Assembly (NCBI GenBank): GCA_004154925.1
Contig: QJNS01000098.1
Span: 124,001 to 188,000, forward strand
Length of the DNA: 64,000 nucleotides
Source of the DNA: Monosporascus cannonballus
Lineage: Eukaryota; Ascomycota; Sordariomycetes; Xylariales
Direction: 5' to 3'
Part shown: positions 36,876 to 48,618 of the stretch, one piece after another
Numbering within the stretch: the stretch's first letter is position 1
How the letters are laid out: every line of letters begins with the position of its first letter
Notes under the pieces: model-generated
Database searches by the model: none
The model's input: only the letters and a program-made list of their open reading frames with translations
Told to the model about the DNA's origin: nothing
Translations under genes and position numbers: made by a program

Positions 36876-37065
36876 TATTATAAGTTAAAGCCTATAGGGC
36901 GGCTCGGGCTTACGAAGCGAACTCCTTAGCCCGAGCTTAACTATATATATATAGGGAGCAGCCACCTTGCTGGTGGCTAGCTGTTTCTCCCTTTCCCTCC
37001 TTACCTTGAATATAAACCTTCGTTGGGCCGTGCCTCCGTTCAGCCTACGCATCGTGCCCGTTACA
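36876..37065 (+). repeat. 3' LTR of family B
   Basis: 190 bp, starting TATTATAAG (mutated from TGTTACAG-like) and ending CCGTTACA, followed by AACGT. It follows the G-rich polypurine tract directly. Confidence 0.93.
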
Positions 37066-37218
37066 AACGTACTTTTAAAATAAGATATACATTATTTTTT
37101 TGCCTGCTTATGCTTTTCATATTTTTTTAAATATTTTGATATAAGTATATTTGTTATTTTAAAGCAAAAGTTCCGTTATTAGTTCCGAGAATATTATTAC
37201 GAGCGAATTTTCGAAATT

Positions 37219-37424
37219 TGCGAAAATACAGCCTCTATGAGTATAAGGCTGGTAGCCGACTAGCTATCGATTAGCTACCGACTCACTTACTAATATAAAT
37301 CCACTATCTGGCAGCGAATGGGAAACGTTAGATGGAAGTAACCTAATATATTCATTTTTTGGAATTTGCTTTACAACTGGTCGGAAATTACCTTACTTAA
37401 TTTTTAATTATTTATTATTTTATA
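37219..37424 (+). repeat. 5' LTR of family A copy 2
   Basis: 206 bp, begins TGCGAAAATACAGCC and ends TTATTATTTTATA. Same length as the 3' LTR and the solo LTR. Its right third is more strongly RIPed than its left. Confidence 0.9.
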
Positions 37425-38666
37425 ATTTTTTTATTTTTACTATGGAAAATAACGCGATAATTACCAGAAGCAAAGTTCGCCGATTGTAAAACGAACTTAA
37501 ATTATTAGTCGAAAAGATCGCCGATCGGAACCTAACCAATAAGTAATTAATTATAATACGAAAATAAGCGAAAAAGCTTATAACAAAATCTTAACGGATA
37601 AAGGATTATGGTTTTCGGAATTCCGAATTACCTTATACATATAATAAGAATGCGTCCCGATAACCGTTAGCTAAACGGTCAGAAAACGGGCATAATATAA
37701 TAATTATATCCCGAAATTTAAAACAAAAAAACTAAGTTTTTTAGCAATAACCAGATTTTGAAATTTATTCGTTAATAAAACAAATAATATTTGAAATTAT
37801 TCCGATAATTAGCCGAATAATAAGTAATAATATAAATTAAAAAATAAGGCTTTTAAATTAATTACGATATTATCGTAAAAGCCTAAGGGCGATAAATAAA
37901 TATTATATTATAATTATCCGAAATTTTCCAAATGTGTATTAATTAAAAATATTAAATAAAAATTATTACGACAATTTATGCCGAAAAGCTAAAGCGAAAT
38001 GCCTTTATTTATATCTAATGAGCTATAAGCCATATAGACGTTTTTATTACGAACGTTTAATAATTATATTACGTTATATTTAATTATTTTAATTACGAAA
38101 AAAAATTGGAAAATAAAAAATTTATAAATTTCTATTAAAAAAATTTCGCAAACCATAATTTTCTGGATAAGAAATATAAGAAATAATTTATAAAACTTTA
38201 ATAATAATTTGATTAATCGCCGTTAAATTTTTACGTTAAATAAAAGTTCTTGGTTTATAAAATAAAATTTACGGATATTTTTAATCCGGAAAATAATCGG
38301 AATAATAAATTTTTTGCTTTTAAATATTTTTCTAAATTAATATTAAAGTTATAAAATATCTTTTTACGAAAAAACCGTTAAGCTAAGATAAATTAATAAT
38401 GTAATAAATAAAGCAAAACGTTATTAAAACGTTTAAAAAACGAAAAAAAACCAATTATTTTTCGTTAAAAATATTAATAAAAATAAACAATTTTATTTTA
38501 ACGTTTTCGAGAAAGAAATTTCCAAATCAAATTAAAAATATTATGTAAAAAAAATAAGAATTACAAACGTTTTTATATTCGGAAAGCAAATAATCGCCGA
38601 TTTAATTGCGATCGAAACAAATCGATATAACTTAATACTTTTAATTTTTATAAAAACTTATTTAAC

Positions 38667-38708
38667 TATTATAACTATAAAAAGCTAGGTTATAAAAACG
38701 TATTTTAT
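38667..38708 (+). other. RIP-destroyed gag zinc knuckle of family A
   Basis: The frame reads YYNYKKLGYKNVFY. The spacing is exactly C-x2-C-x4-H-x4-C, but every ligand position is a TAT tyrosine codon. A TGT or TGC cysteine becomes TAT or TAC by G-to-A, and CAT or CAC histidine becomes TAT or TAC by C-to-T, the two strand forms of RIP. Confidence 0.7.
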
Positions 38709-41700
38709 AAAACTAAAAAAATATAAAAACTTTATTATCTCGGCTATATAAAAACTGATTTTCAAAACCCGTATAAATCGTTATAATATATAACGATAAA
38801 TTAAATTAATTCCTAATTATAAACTTAAAAAAGGAGCCAGAATAAACATATACGTTTAATTTATATCGGCTAATAATTACAGAACGGTCGGAACAAAACT
38901 GCTTTTTAGAAAAAAAAATTTATTAAAAGAAATACGAAAAATATGGCAATATAAATAAATATGGATACCGGAATATAAGTAAATATTATAAGCAGAAAAT
39001 TAATAAAGAAATTTAACTTTTAACCAGTTTTCATAAATATTCCGGGCTTTATCGGCGTTAACGATATATATATCAAATGTTATAAGGCTTACGAAATTTT
39101 CGTTAGCATAATAAATAATAACGGGAATAAACGAAAATTTAAGTAAATTTTTTTATAATATGCCGCAATCGAAAAACGCCCGATTTTTTATTATTTAAAG
39201 CCGGAATAAGTAAATTAAGGATTTTGCTAAATATAATTATATGTTAATAATTATCTAAATTATTTCAAAAAATTAATAAATAAAAAATTATAAACTTAAC
39301 GTTTTCCGGTACGTAAATTTATATTGTTAATTTAACAAATTTAATCGAAAAGTTAAATATCTCGGAATTTGAAAAATAATTGAAATAAAAAATAATTAAT
39401 TATTTTATATATGTAAAAAAATTCCAGCGAATATATTTCGAAAGAATTGCGAAATAAATATCTTTGTTGCCAGAGGCAAAATATACAATAAATTTAATCC
39501 TAAGAAAAACGCTGTTATTCGGCTTAATTTACCTTATTTCGGATACCTAAAAGAAAATATTCCAAAAATATATTCGAAAAAATTTGAAAGTAAACCGGAT
39601 ATATTATGCAAAAGCATACGTAAAGCTACCAATATTATTTATGTTTAAAAAGGATAACAGTTTCCGATTATACGTTAATTATAAAGTATTAAATCGGATA
39701 ACGATAAAAAACTAATATTTTTTATCCTTAATTTTAAAAATAATAAATCGCTTAAAATTAATTAAAATATTTTCGAAAATTAATTTTAAAAATATTTATT
39801 ATTATATAAGAATTAAAAAGGGCGATTAATAAAAAATTATTTCCCAAATGTAATACGAGCAATTTAAATATACGATTATATTATTTAACCTTAGTAACGC
39901 GTTAATTACGTTTTAAGCCTATATACATAAAATATTAGTTAGATTAATTAATTATATATATATAATATATTTAAATAATATAATTATTTATTTGGATAAC
40001 GAAAAAAAATATACAAAATATTTCCAGTTAATTTACGAACGGTTATTATAATATTAACTATTTGCCAAAACGTTTAAATACGAATTTTAAAAAAAAGATT
40101 TTAAGATTTGTAATTAATATCGACGGCTTAGAAATAAACCGCCGACGGGCCGATATTATCGAAATATAGCTAAAACCAAAATTAATCCATAATATTTAAA
40201 TATTTTTAGAATTTGCAAACTTTTATCGGAAGTTTATCGCCTATTATTTGCATATTATCGAATTTATTATTAAGTTTTTAAAAAGAGCGTAGGGCAAAGG
40301 CAAAACAGCAAAATTTCGATAACCTAAAAAAGTTAAAAAGGTCTTTCGAAACTTAAAAAGTATTTTTTAATCGGCAACCATTTTCCAATATTTAAATAAC
40401 GCTTTAATAAAAGCTATATTAAAGATATTTTTATAAAAATACGGAAAATATTAACATTTAATTGTATATTGGTTACGAAAGCTAAATTTAACCGAAAAAT
40501 AATAAGTTATAAAATAACCAAAATTATTAGTAATTATAAAAAATTTAAAATATTAACAGTAATATTTTAAAAACACGGAAAAAAGTTTTTTAATATTTAT
40601 CGATTATATAACGCTAAAGGACATAATAAAGGCGCCGGCGCGTAACCTTAAAAAAAGGTTAACCTAATAGGTTTACCGTTTTGCGTAATTTGATTTTAAG
40701 ATTTAATATCGACCGGACGCCGTTAATCCGGCAAATAAATTATGTAGACGCCCGGATTATATATTAAAAGAAATTACGTATAGAAAAGTAATCCTTACAT
40801 TATTTAAAAAATTCGAATTTACGAATAATATGCTGGAACGCGTACGAAAAACGGTTGTAAATATATAGCGCAATTCAGAATATTACAAAGGGGCAAAAAG
40901 CCTTATAAAAATAATGCAAAATTCGTTCGCTATAAAATTTTCAAAGAGATTTTAAGTAACGGAAGTTTAGATAATTATTATCTGTATAAAAAAACGAAAA
41001 ACTTTCGTTATACGACTATAAAACATTTTCGAAAAAAAAAAGTAAAAAATTATATATTTATCGAATTTATCTATTACAAATAACAATATAAATATAAACC
41101 GTAATAATAATACAATTAACGGTTAAATAATAATAATTACAAATTATAATTATATTACGATCGGATTTTAAAAAATCTGAGAAAAACAAAATTAATATTA
41201 AGGTTATTATTTATAACTAATACGTTTTATGTTATTTGGCAAAAAAGCTAGCTAAAAACGAAACGGTATTATAGCCGAAAACTTTTCGTTAATTTTACGA
41301 TCAAGTTCGAAAGTTATAAATTAAAAATTTAAATATTATAAAACTGATACGAATAATTAACCGCTAAGCCGGAATAAAAAAAGATATTTTCTGAACCTCA
41401 ATAAGGTTTTATATTATTAGAATAAATTTATAATCCCGTCGTAAAACGTTTTACGAAAATAATTAATTAATTAATATTATAATAATCCAAAAGCAAAATA
41501 TATAAAATATATCTGTATGTTAAAATTAATAACTAAAAAGTTTAATCAAAAAATATAACGAACGATATCCGAAAATATATTAAGTAATATTTAAGTTATT
41601 AAGATATAATAAAGTTATGCTATAAACTATATAGATAATTATAACTTTCGTTATTATTTGAGTAATTTTTCTAAAAAATCTCGTTAAATTCTATTACGAG

Positions 41701-44373
41701 ATTTTCTAAAAACTTAGATTTAAACAAGTTAAAGTACGACGTAATCTTAATAATTATCGACCGTTTTACGAATTTAAATTATTTATTTTTACGGTTAAAA
41801 CCTTAACCGTAACCGAATTAATCCGATTATTTTATAACGAAATTAAATATAAAGTCGGTATGTTAACTGAAATTATTAATGATAAAAATAAATTATTAAC
41901 GAATTAATTTTAGGCGGAATTTTGTAAAAAATGAAAAATAAAGTAGCAAACATTAACCGTTTATTATCCGTAAACCGATAAGCAAATAAAACGTACTTAT
42001 TAAATCCTAAAATATTATTTCTCTAATTACGTTAATAAATATCAAAATAATTAAATAATATTATTATAAAATATAGAATTCGTATATAATAATACGCGGA
42101 ATACGTTTACCAGCCGTTTTTCGTTCGAAATCTTATATAGGTATTATTTAAGAATAATAAAATATTTTACATAAAAGTTTAAAGGATAAATATAAGAAAT
42201 TAAAAAACGTTTCGATAAAATAGCGGTTATTTATCGAATAATATATAAACATTAAAAGAAAATAACGGTAATTTAAAAAATATTATAATTAACGCTATAT
42301 ACTTATGAAATTCTAATTAAAATAATAAGTAAATTTATTAACCAAATACTTTAAATTTAAAAACAAAAAATTGGTATTTATTTATATCTGAGTTATGATT
42401 CAAAAATGAATAAGTTTTTAAACGTGCAAAATAAACCTTTTTATTAAATATTAACGGATATATAATATATTTTTAATATTTTTATTAAAACCGTAATATA
42501 ACCGAAAACCGAGCAACGTTTAAATAACGTTGCCGGACTTAATAAAAAATAAGAAAAATAAATAATAAAAGATATTATCCGTTATCGAAATAACCGAGGG
42601 TAACGCAAATATCTAATCAAATAAAAAAGCTAGCCTATCGAATACAATACGTAAAAGCCTCGAAAATATTTCGAATACGTATTTAAGATATTATAACGCT
42701 ATAAAAAGAAAATTAAATATATATATATATATAAATAAAACGATTCAAAGACCGTAAAATAACAATAATCTAATCGGAAATTAATTACCTTATAATTATA
42801 AAAATTATAAAAGATAATTTTAGGTAAAATTAAAATATTAATATTAAAATATTATTTAATTACATAATTATTTTTAAGTTTTTGGCAAATAATTACATTA
42901 TTATATACTGGTTAAAAACCTATAAGCAATACAAAAAAAATTAAATCTTTATTTCGAAAACAAAATTTCGCATTTAATTATTATATTTTGCGTTAATTAG
43001 CCTCTAATAGGCATATTAAGGAAATTAATATAAGAATATCGGAAAATAATCGGAAAATATATGATAGCAAAAAGCGGGTACGTTTATTAAATTTGTTAAA
43101 TATAAAATCCAGAAGAAATTTAGGAATATTTTATTTCTTACGAAAAACAGGGCCCAAATAACCGGAATATAATTTATTATTAATTAGAAATAAGGCGCTA
43201 TCTTTAAAACGCTTAATATATTTGGGTTTAATAATAACTTTACCGAATAAAGCCGTTTTTTAATTATAATTATTAATAAGTATTAAAATTTCGTTAAAAC
43301 GTCGGAAAACAGGCAGAAAATATTTATAAACGAGGAACGTAACGAAATAACGATTTTCGAAAATCGCTTTACTTATAAAGGTATTTTAAAATTACGCCTA
43401 ATTAAAAATTAATTGCAAAATAATAAAAAAAATCGTAATACTTACAAAAAAGACCTAAATCTGTAAACTTATAAAATAACGTTAAACCTGGATTTCCGTA
43501 ATTATAATGGACGATCGGAAATCGATTTTCGTTATATTAAAAAATAATATTTTTTAATAATAACTGCGTTAAAAGCGAATTCGGCCCTACGAAAAACGTC
43601 GAATTAATAATTAACTATAATTACGTTAAAACGTTTGTATTAGATATTTATAATACGAATTTTTTCGAATTCGTCAATTAACTTCTAATTATCGGTATCG
43701 AACTAAAAAACCGTTTGAGCGGTATTTTTAAAAACGATCGGAATTTGAACGGAAATTAAATAGTAATATTAATAATATTAAGAATAATTATTTATTACGC
43801 GAAAAATCTTGCAATAATAATTAGTTATAATATAATTTAGGGCGCCCGGAACTTAAACGTAAACCGTACGATAATCGAAATAACATTATATTACGTAAAT
43901 AAAGTACGGTTTATTACCGCCCGTAATATAACTGGTATTTATTTTATCGTTGGCGTCGAAAGAATAACGTTAAAAAAATCCTATTCCTTATTAATATCAA
44001 AATATTAATTTTTTTAAAATTCTTTATAAAAAATAAATACGGCGAACGGAGATAATACGCAAAACAAACGAAGAAAGTAAAATAAGAATAAAAAACGGGA
44101 AACCGAATAGAACCGTACGTAAAAAAATGAAAATATAAACGCAAAAAAGAAAAAAAAGGTAAATAAAATAGGGTTAAAAACGGATTATAATAAACAATTA
44201 AACAAAATATAATTAATCACGTAATATAATACGTATTAATTATTACGGCAATTATTCATAACATAATATAATAATAAATTATTGGTAAATATATACAACC
44301 AGATTTATAAAACGCGTTATATTAAATTAATAATATTATTATTAAGGATTAATAACGTAAAAGGGGGAATAAT

Positions 44374-44579
44374 TATAAAAATAAAGCCTTTATAAGAATA
44401 AGGCTGGTGATTAATCAGTTATTAATTAGTTATCGATCTATTTATTGGTATAAATCCACTATCTGGCAGCTAATAGGAAACGTTAGATAGAAATAACCTA
44501 ATATATTTATTTCTTAAAATCTGCTTTACGACTGGTCGGAGATCACCTCACTCAGCTCACAGCTATCCATTATCTTATA
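44374..44579 (+). repeat. 3' LTR of family A copy 2
   Basis: 206 bp from TATAAAAATAAAGCC to CATTATCTTATA, followed by AAATT. The inner part keeps ATCCACTATCTGGCAGC, shared with the 5' LTR. Confidence 0.9.
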
Positions 44580-45294
44580 AAATTATTAATAAGACCGATT
44601 TTTTAAAGAGTTTTTATAAACTGAAAAAAGGTTACAATAATATCGAAATATATTATAAATAATTAAAAAACCGATAAATTTCTATTTTATTAATAAAATA
44701 AAAGTATTAAATAATAAGTACGTTAAAGTAAAAAGAGTAGAAGGAAATATACTTGTCCGAAAATCGATTTATATCTTAAAATGCTTTAATTTCCCAATTC
44801 AAATAGTTACTTTAAGTATTAAAACGCCTAAATTATTTAGGAAATTAACCCGGTTCGAAAAATCCTCAGTAAAAATTAATTTAACGTACGGGAATTTTAC
44901 CGTACACCCTTTGCTTCGTAAGTTCGTTAAGGCCCTTAATAATAAAACCATTCAGCCTATAGCCGTTAAAGTTCGTAATAATTAATTAATTACAGCCGTT
45001 AAAAAACGAAACCCAAAATAAGCAAAAAGATGCAACCCGAACCAAATAAGGACTCCGTAAAAATGATTTCTGTTAAGAAGGTGAAGGTAGGGCTGAAGGC
45101 CTTTGCGAAAGGACGTTTCACCGTTATTTGGCAGAATTAACAGCAAAACGAGCTTCCTAAAAGCGAAAAAGATAGCGAGATGGAAATGGATTGCATTATT
45201 ATACGTTTTATTTAGTATGGAATCAATTGACTAAGTGGTTATTGAGATATTGTTATTTGTATGGAAAGGTTGTTGTGGCGATGGCTTCAAAAAT

Positions 45295-45337
45295 GGGTGG
45301 CGCGTTGAGGAGATGGGGCGTTGGTGGAGGGTCGCCT
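45295..45337 (-). repeat. Right inverted repeat of the pogo/Fot1-like element
   Basis: 43 bp, GGGTGGCGCG...GGGTCGCCT, followed by the TA target copy at 45338-45339. It marks the right end of island 2 exactly. Confidence 0.85.
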
Positions 45338-46881
45338 TACGGGACGATGGAAACAGCATCCCCATCACAGAGCCACTACTCGCCAATGCCCGTGAGATGC
45401 TCGGCTATCCCCGAGGCTTCGCCTTTACGGCCGGGCGCCTCTCCGGCGTGCGTCAGATCTGTGCCTCTGGCGGGAAACTGGGGCACTCTCGCTCCGAGCG
45501 CCACGTTTCAGGTGTACGGCTTGAGTATAACGATGACGGTAGTGATGCGATCATCTTGGGTCAGTGGATTCAAGAGTTCGACGGCGAGGGCGAAGGGGTA
45601 CTAGAACTGACACCCGGCGACCGCGTGGTCAAGATGACGGCCTGGCATGACTTCACCAACACCCACAAGCGTGTCAAGTTCGGCCCCATCACGCGGTTGT
45701 GGCTGCGCACCTCTCGCGGTAGCGAGAGAACATTTCCTCCCTCGGGGTCGACTAAGAGGAATGGGCAGGTGTGTCTAGAGTACCGGGAGAGCCTGTATGA
45801 GGAGCTGGGGGGGATTCTCTGGGGATGCAACTACGAATGGGACCATGTCCGCGCTTTGTATCACCCAAAATCTTCTTCCTCCCCTCTTCCCTACTCGCTT
45901 GAACGTGCGCCGGCGCTGATCTATACCCCCAAAGTCCGGCAGCGCACCGATGTTTACGGGCCCATATCCAACGACTCGTCGTGGGTTGTTCGGGAGCAAG
46001 TGTTTATGTGGCAACAGATCGTCACCATCGCCACTACCGACGACGCAGAAAAAAAAACAGCAAGTAGACGAGCCGGCCACTGCCATTGAGGTATCGTACA
46101 AGGAAGATGTGGGCGGCGACCCCACGGGTATCTCCCTCGTATACGCCAGCGGCGCGATCGTCACCATCGGGAAGCGGAGCAAGAAGCGGGTGACGCGGCG
46201 CGAGCTGGATGGTCTCGGAGGGGAGGCGCTGCTGCGCATGGATATTGGGCTGAGGAGGGGGAATCGACTTGGTTATATTAGGGTGAGCCTTTGCTTTTCG
46301 TTGCTCCTTCTGTCATCTCATCTCCATCTTTCCCCGCCCCCCTCCTTTTTTTGAGATGCGTCCATCACACACAAGAACTTTTTGCTAATGAAATAAACCA
46401 GTTCCACACCAACAGGAGCCGCATCCTCGACTTCCGCGACACGCTAGACCATCCAAACGCCGTCCACGCCCGCACCGTCTACATGCTCGCCCCTGACGCC
46501 CCTCCTTCCTCCATCTCCTCTCCGCGCTCCTCGCCTCGCCTCCCAACGAGAAGAGAAGAACCGCCACCACAGAAACCGTCATCATCATCTTCTTCTTTGT
46601 CAAGGTCGGCCCGCGGCCACCGGGCACAGCAGACAGGAGCGGATAGAAGTGGTGCGGCTCCAGGAGGAAAGGGAAGAAACTTCGCCGGCTTCCGCATCTC
46701 CTCCGTCCCGGCTTCTTTCCCCCGGCCCCACGAGGGGAAGATTGTCGTCAGGGAGGAGCCCTTCCCGGAGGATGCCGGGGGGTTTGTGGGGTTCTGGGCC
46801 GTACCGCGGCGGCAAGATCGGAGCCTGAGGTATGGCATATTGGGGCCAGTATTTACGGGGAAGAAGAAAACAGCCCCATAG
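45313..46881 (+). CDS. Fungal-specific protein of unknown function, frameshifted, transposon-abutting
   Basis: Coding content runs in one frame from the transposon edge (RDDGNSIPITEPLLANAREM...) to 46089, then in the next frame (KQQVDEPATAIEVSYKEDVG) to a donor at 46283 (GTGAGC). An intron 46283-46401 joins LGYIR to FHTNRSRILDFRD, and the gene ends at TAG 46881. The frame change coincides with an A9 run (46049-46057), so a one-base slip, real or a sequencing error, explains it. Two similar beta-rich blocks are visible (GVRLEYNDDG...LGQW and GISLVYASG...IGKR; late FVGFWAVPRR, LRYGILGPVF). The only in-frame ATG (45313) lies inside the transposon repeat, so the native N-terminus is missing or altered. 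Family not firmly recognised; it faintly recalls F-box-associated or jacalin-like fungal proteins. Confidence 0.6.
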
Positions 46882-48618
46882 GAGACGAAAGCGAAGAGTG
46901 AGAAGAAGGGAGAAAAGGGGGGGAGGGGGTGCGTTTGGTTGGTAAGATGAAGAAAAAGCGGTGGTGTTGATGCTGGGGAAATGCACCACGCGCCAACATA
47001 CGAAAGAAGCAAGAGAAAAGAAGGAATTTTTGCTTGGAGAGGCCACATCCCTGTAAGAGGAAAATATCCTGCAGAAAGGAAACTCAGTGGGACTTTTAGA
47101 GCACTGGAGTTCGGATCCAACTACTAGGATACGAAATCACATTAAGAAGCATCATGTAAGATGACGCCCGTGGCGCAATTGCAAGGCCAATTTTCATTAG
47201 CACAGATAGGGAGTAGTCTAGGGATGGCAAAACAAATAATATAAAGACGTGCATCAGATTTCACCCTTCCCACTGCAGCTCGACCACTGCTCCTTGCCGC
47301 TCCCCGACAAATGCCAAAGACATACGGCTCGCTTGGTGAACTCCCAGCACCTTCGTATCCACCGCACCTCTCCTTTGCCTGAGTATTTGGTGCATGCGGC
47401 CAATTTGCGTTGGCATTGCCAGATATCTGACTGAAGGACTGAGGAGATAGGTATGGCGGTGCTGTCTGACAATCACATACACCCAAGTAGGAGTTTCCTA
47501 TAGAGTGAAAGAGATGTTTAGGGGTGGATTAAAGGGGAGAAGGGGATAAAGAAGAAGGAACGTTGTTGTGAAAAGTGATCCCATTTTAGAGCCTGTCATG
47601 GTATTTTGCTCTTGCAATGAGTGGGATTCCTCAGAGGCTAACTCGGTATGTTTCAAACATCCCGTAGTTTGCGTACAGCGGAATTAAAGCAGAAATGATT
47701 TCTTAAACGATATTGTTCTTGTATATAAGAAGTCGCGTGAACACGGAAATGGAGAGTGTCTTATCAAGTTTCCTAGTGATTAAGGGCAATCAAGGCTAAT
47801 GCGAGTTATGAGAGCAAGCGACACATATCACACCAGACGTTGCTAGGCTGGAGTTGAACTCCCCCCTTACTACCCTGTCACTTAGACAGGTTTGTATAGA
47901 CCATCACAACTCCACAACTAACTTCAGTCTCACATGCCATGATGGCAGGCCGCTGCAGGTAAACCCGCTTTTCCCGCACCCTTCGACTGAATATCTGATG
48001 TGACCACTTGTCGCTATTTGGGTAAGAGTACCCTCGTGTCAGGTGCCAAGGTGCGGCCCCCTTTCCGGGGCCCAGCGACCCACCAGTTTGGCTCCAGTTT
48101 GTGTATATATAGGGGGGCTTCGCCCCCGAGTAGTTAAAAAAGGGCAGGCATTAATGGTCATCTATTCACTACCCATACTATGAACCATCTGCTGGGCTGC
48201 TTCTTCTGCCTCTCACTCCGTACTTTACCATTTTCCCTGACACCTCGATGGCAATGAGTCGCCCACTTCCCAGAGCCGGTTACTTAGCTCTCTCGCCCAA
48301 AGCCCGTTGATGCCCTTTGAGCTGCAGGACGCGTAGAGGAACCAACAGCGGAAATGATTCGGCTTGGCGCAAGTCAATCAAACACACGGATGACGCATCA
48401 ACGGCCAAGGCGTCGGCCGTATAGCATACGTCAGTCAGAGGAGCGCAGCGGGTAAACAGCATTAGTAATAACTTCAGTGGATTTCTCTTGATACATAGGG
48501 CAGATATCAGGATGTTGCACATATTCTAGTCAGGTGTGTCTAGTGCAGAGCGACGAAGTCGTCGTTTTCTTAAGCGCTTCCAACTTCGGTCTTGATAATT
48601 TGCCCCGTACGAAGCCAG
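46882..48618. other. Intergenic, 1.7 kb
   Basis: No supported protein gene. A polypurine-rich stretch lies at 46880-46970. Two strong hairpins occur near 48052-48136 (listed separately). The small frames at 47142-47486 have no recognisable content. Confidence 0.45.
48052..48136. other. Paired G+C hairpins, possible structured element
   Basis: GGCCCCCTTTCCGGGGCC (about 48054-48071) and GGGGGGCTTCGCCCCC (about 48112-48127) each fold into a short perfect stem, separated by about 40 bases that contain TATATATA. Together with the following T/A run this could be a promoter hairpin, part of a structured RNA, or a small repeat relic. No RNA family was recognised. Confidence 0.3.

Larger units (their letters stand above)
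31463..37065 (+). mobile_element. Chromodomain-bearing Ty3/gypsy LTR retrotransposon, family B
   Basis: 5,603 bp with two 190-bp LTRs (31463-31652 and 36876-37065) and the target duplication AACGT (31458-31462 and 37066-37070). A polypurine tract GAGAAAGGGGG precedes the 3' LTR. Internal relics, in Ty3/gypsy order: reverse transcriptase (GLRFCINYKKLNKI, FTKLDVRTAFYRLR near 33960-34160; catalytic YIND with Asn for the first Asp at 34296-34298), RNase H region, integrase core (FLIVFYDYLTKTVVLKLIP near 35750-35810), and a C-terminal chromodomain (FIK*TGYAEPV*KLYNNFE near 36645-36720, the stops where Trp is expected). This layout defines a chromovirus. All reading frames are broken by C-to-T and G-to-A changes, so the copy is dead. 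It is inserted in the transposase gene of the pogo-like element. Confidence 0.93.
37219..44579 (+). mobile_element. Ty3/gypsy LTR retrotransposon, family A copy 2, full length
   Basis: 7,361 bp with 206-bp LTRs (37219-37424 and 44374-44579) and the target duplication AAATT (37214-37218 and 44580-44584). AAAAGGGGGAATA just before the 3' LTR is the polypurine tract. Gag begins near 37442 (MENNAIITRSKVRRL). A CCHC zinc-knuckle relic lies at 38667-38708, with all four ligands now tyrosine. The reverse transcriptase is at about 39600-40030 (LPILFMFKKDNSFRLYVNYK, VLNRITIKN), and its YLDD-type motif is changed to YLNN at 39968-39979. RNase H follows. Integrase relics lie at about 41720-42050 (VILIIIDRFTN, then TVYYP*TDKQIKRTY). 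The gag-RT-RH-IN order marks Ty3/gypsy. Stops are dense, so the copy is inactive. It is inserted downstream of family B in the same pogo-like element. Confidence 0.93.
30434..45339 (+). mobile_element. Pogo/Fot1-like DNA transposon (host of nested stack)
   Basis: Element 30436-45337, flanked by TA on both sides (30434-30435 and 45338-45339). Its inverted repeats (30436-30479 and 45295-45337) start AGGCGACCC and match over about 44 bp with a few changes. Removing the two inserted retrotransposons and one TSD copy each leaves 1,928 bp, the size class of Fot1 (about 1.9 kb, 44-bp repeats, TA target). Transposase relics on the plus strand are ESWYFITLKNGWTNIEIGLN, KLLIINGYNSY (the catalytic Asp replaced by Asn, codon 31420-31422), FLPAYAFH, REYYYERIFE, TDFLKSFYKLKKGYNNIE, and a C-terminal region ending DCIIIRF at the TAG 45213-45215. 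RIP stops interrupt it throughout, so it is inactive. Confidence 0.88.

Noticed and set aside
43944..44144. 66-codon minus-strand open frame inside family A
   Set aside because: It consists of Phe, Tyr, Leu, Ile and Arg from A+T-rich antisense DNA near the 3' LTR; the homologous strand is plus, so it is a chance frame.
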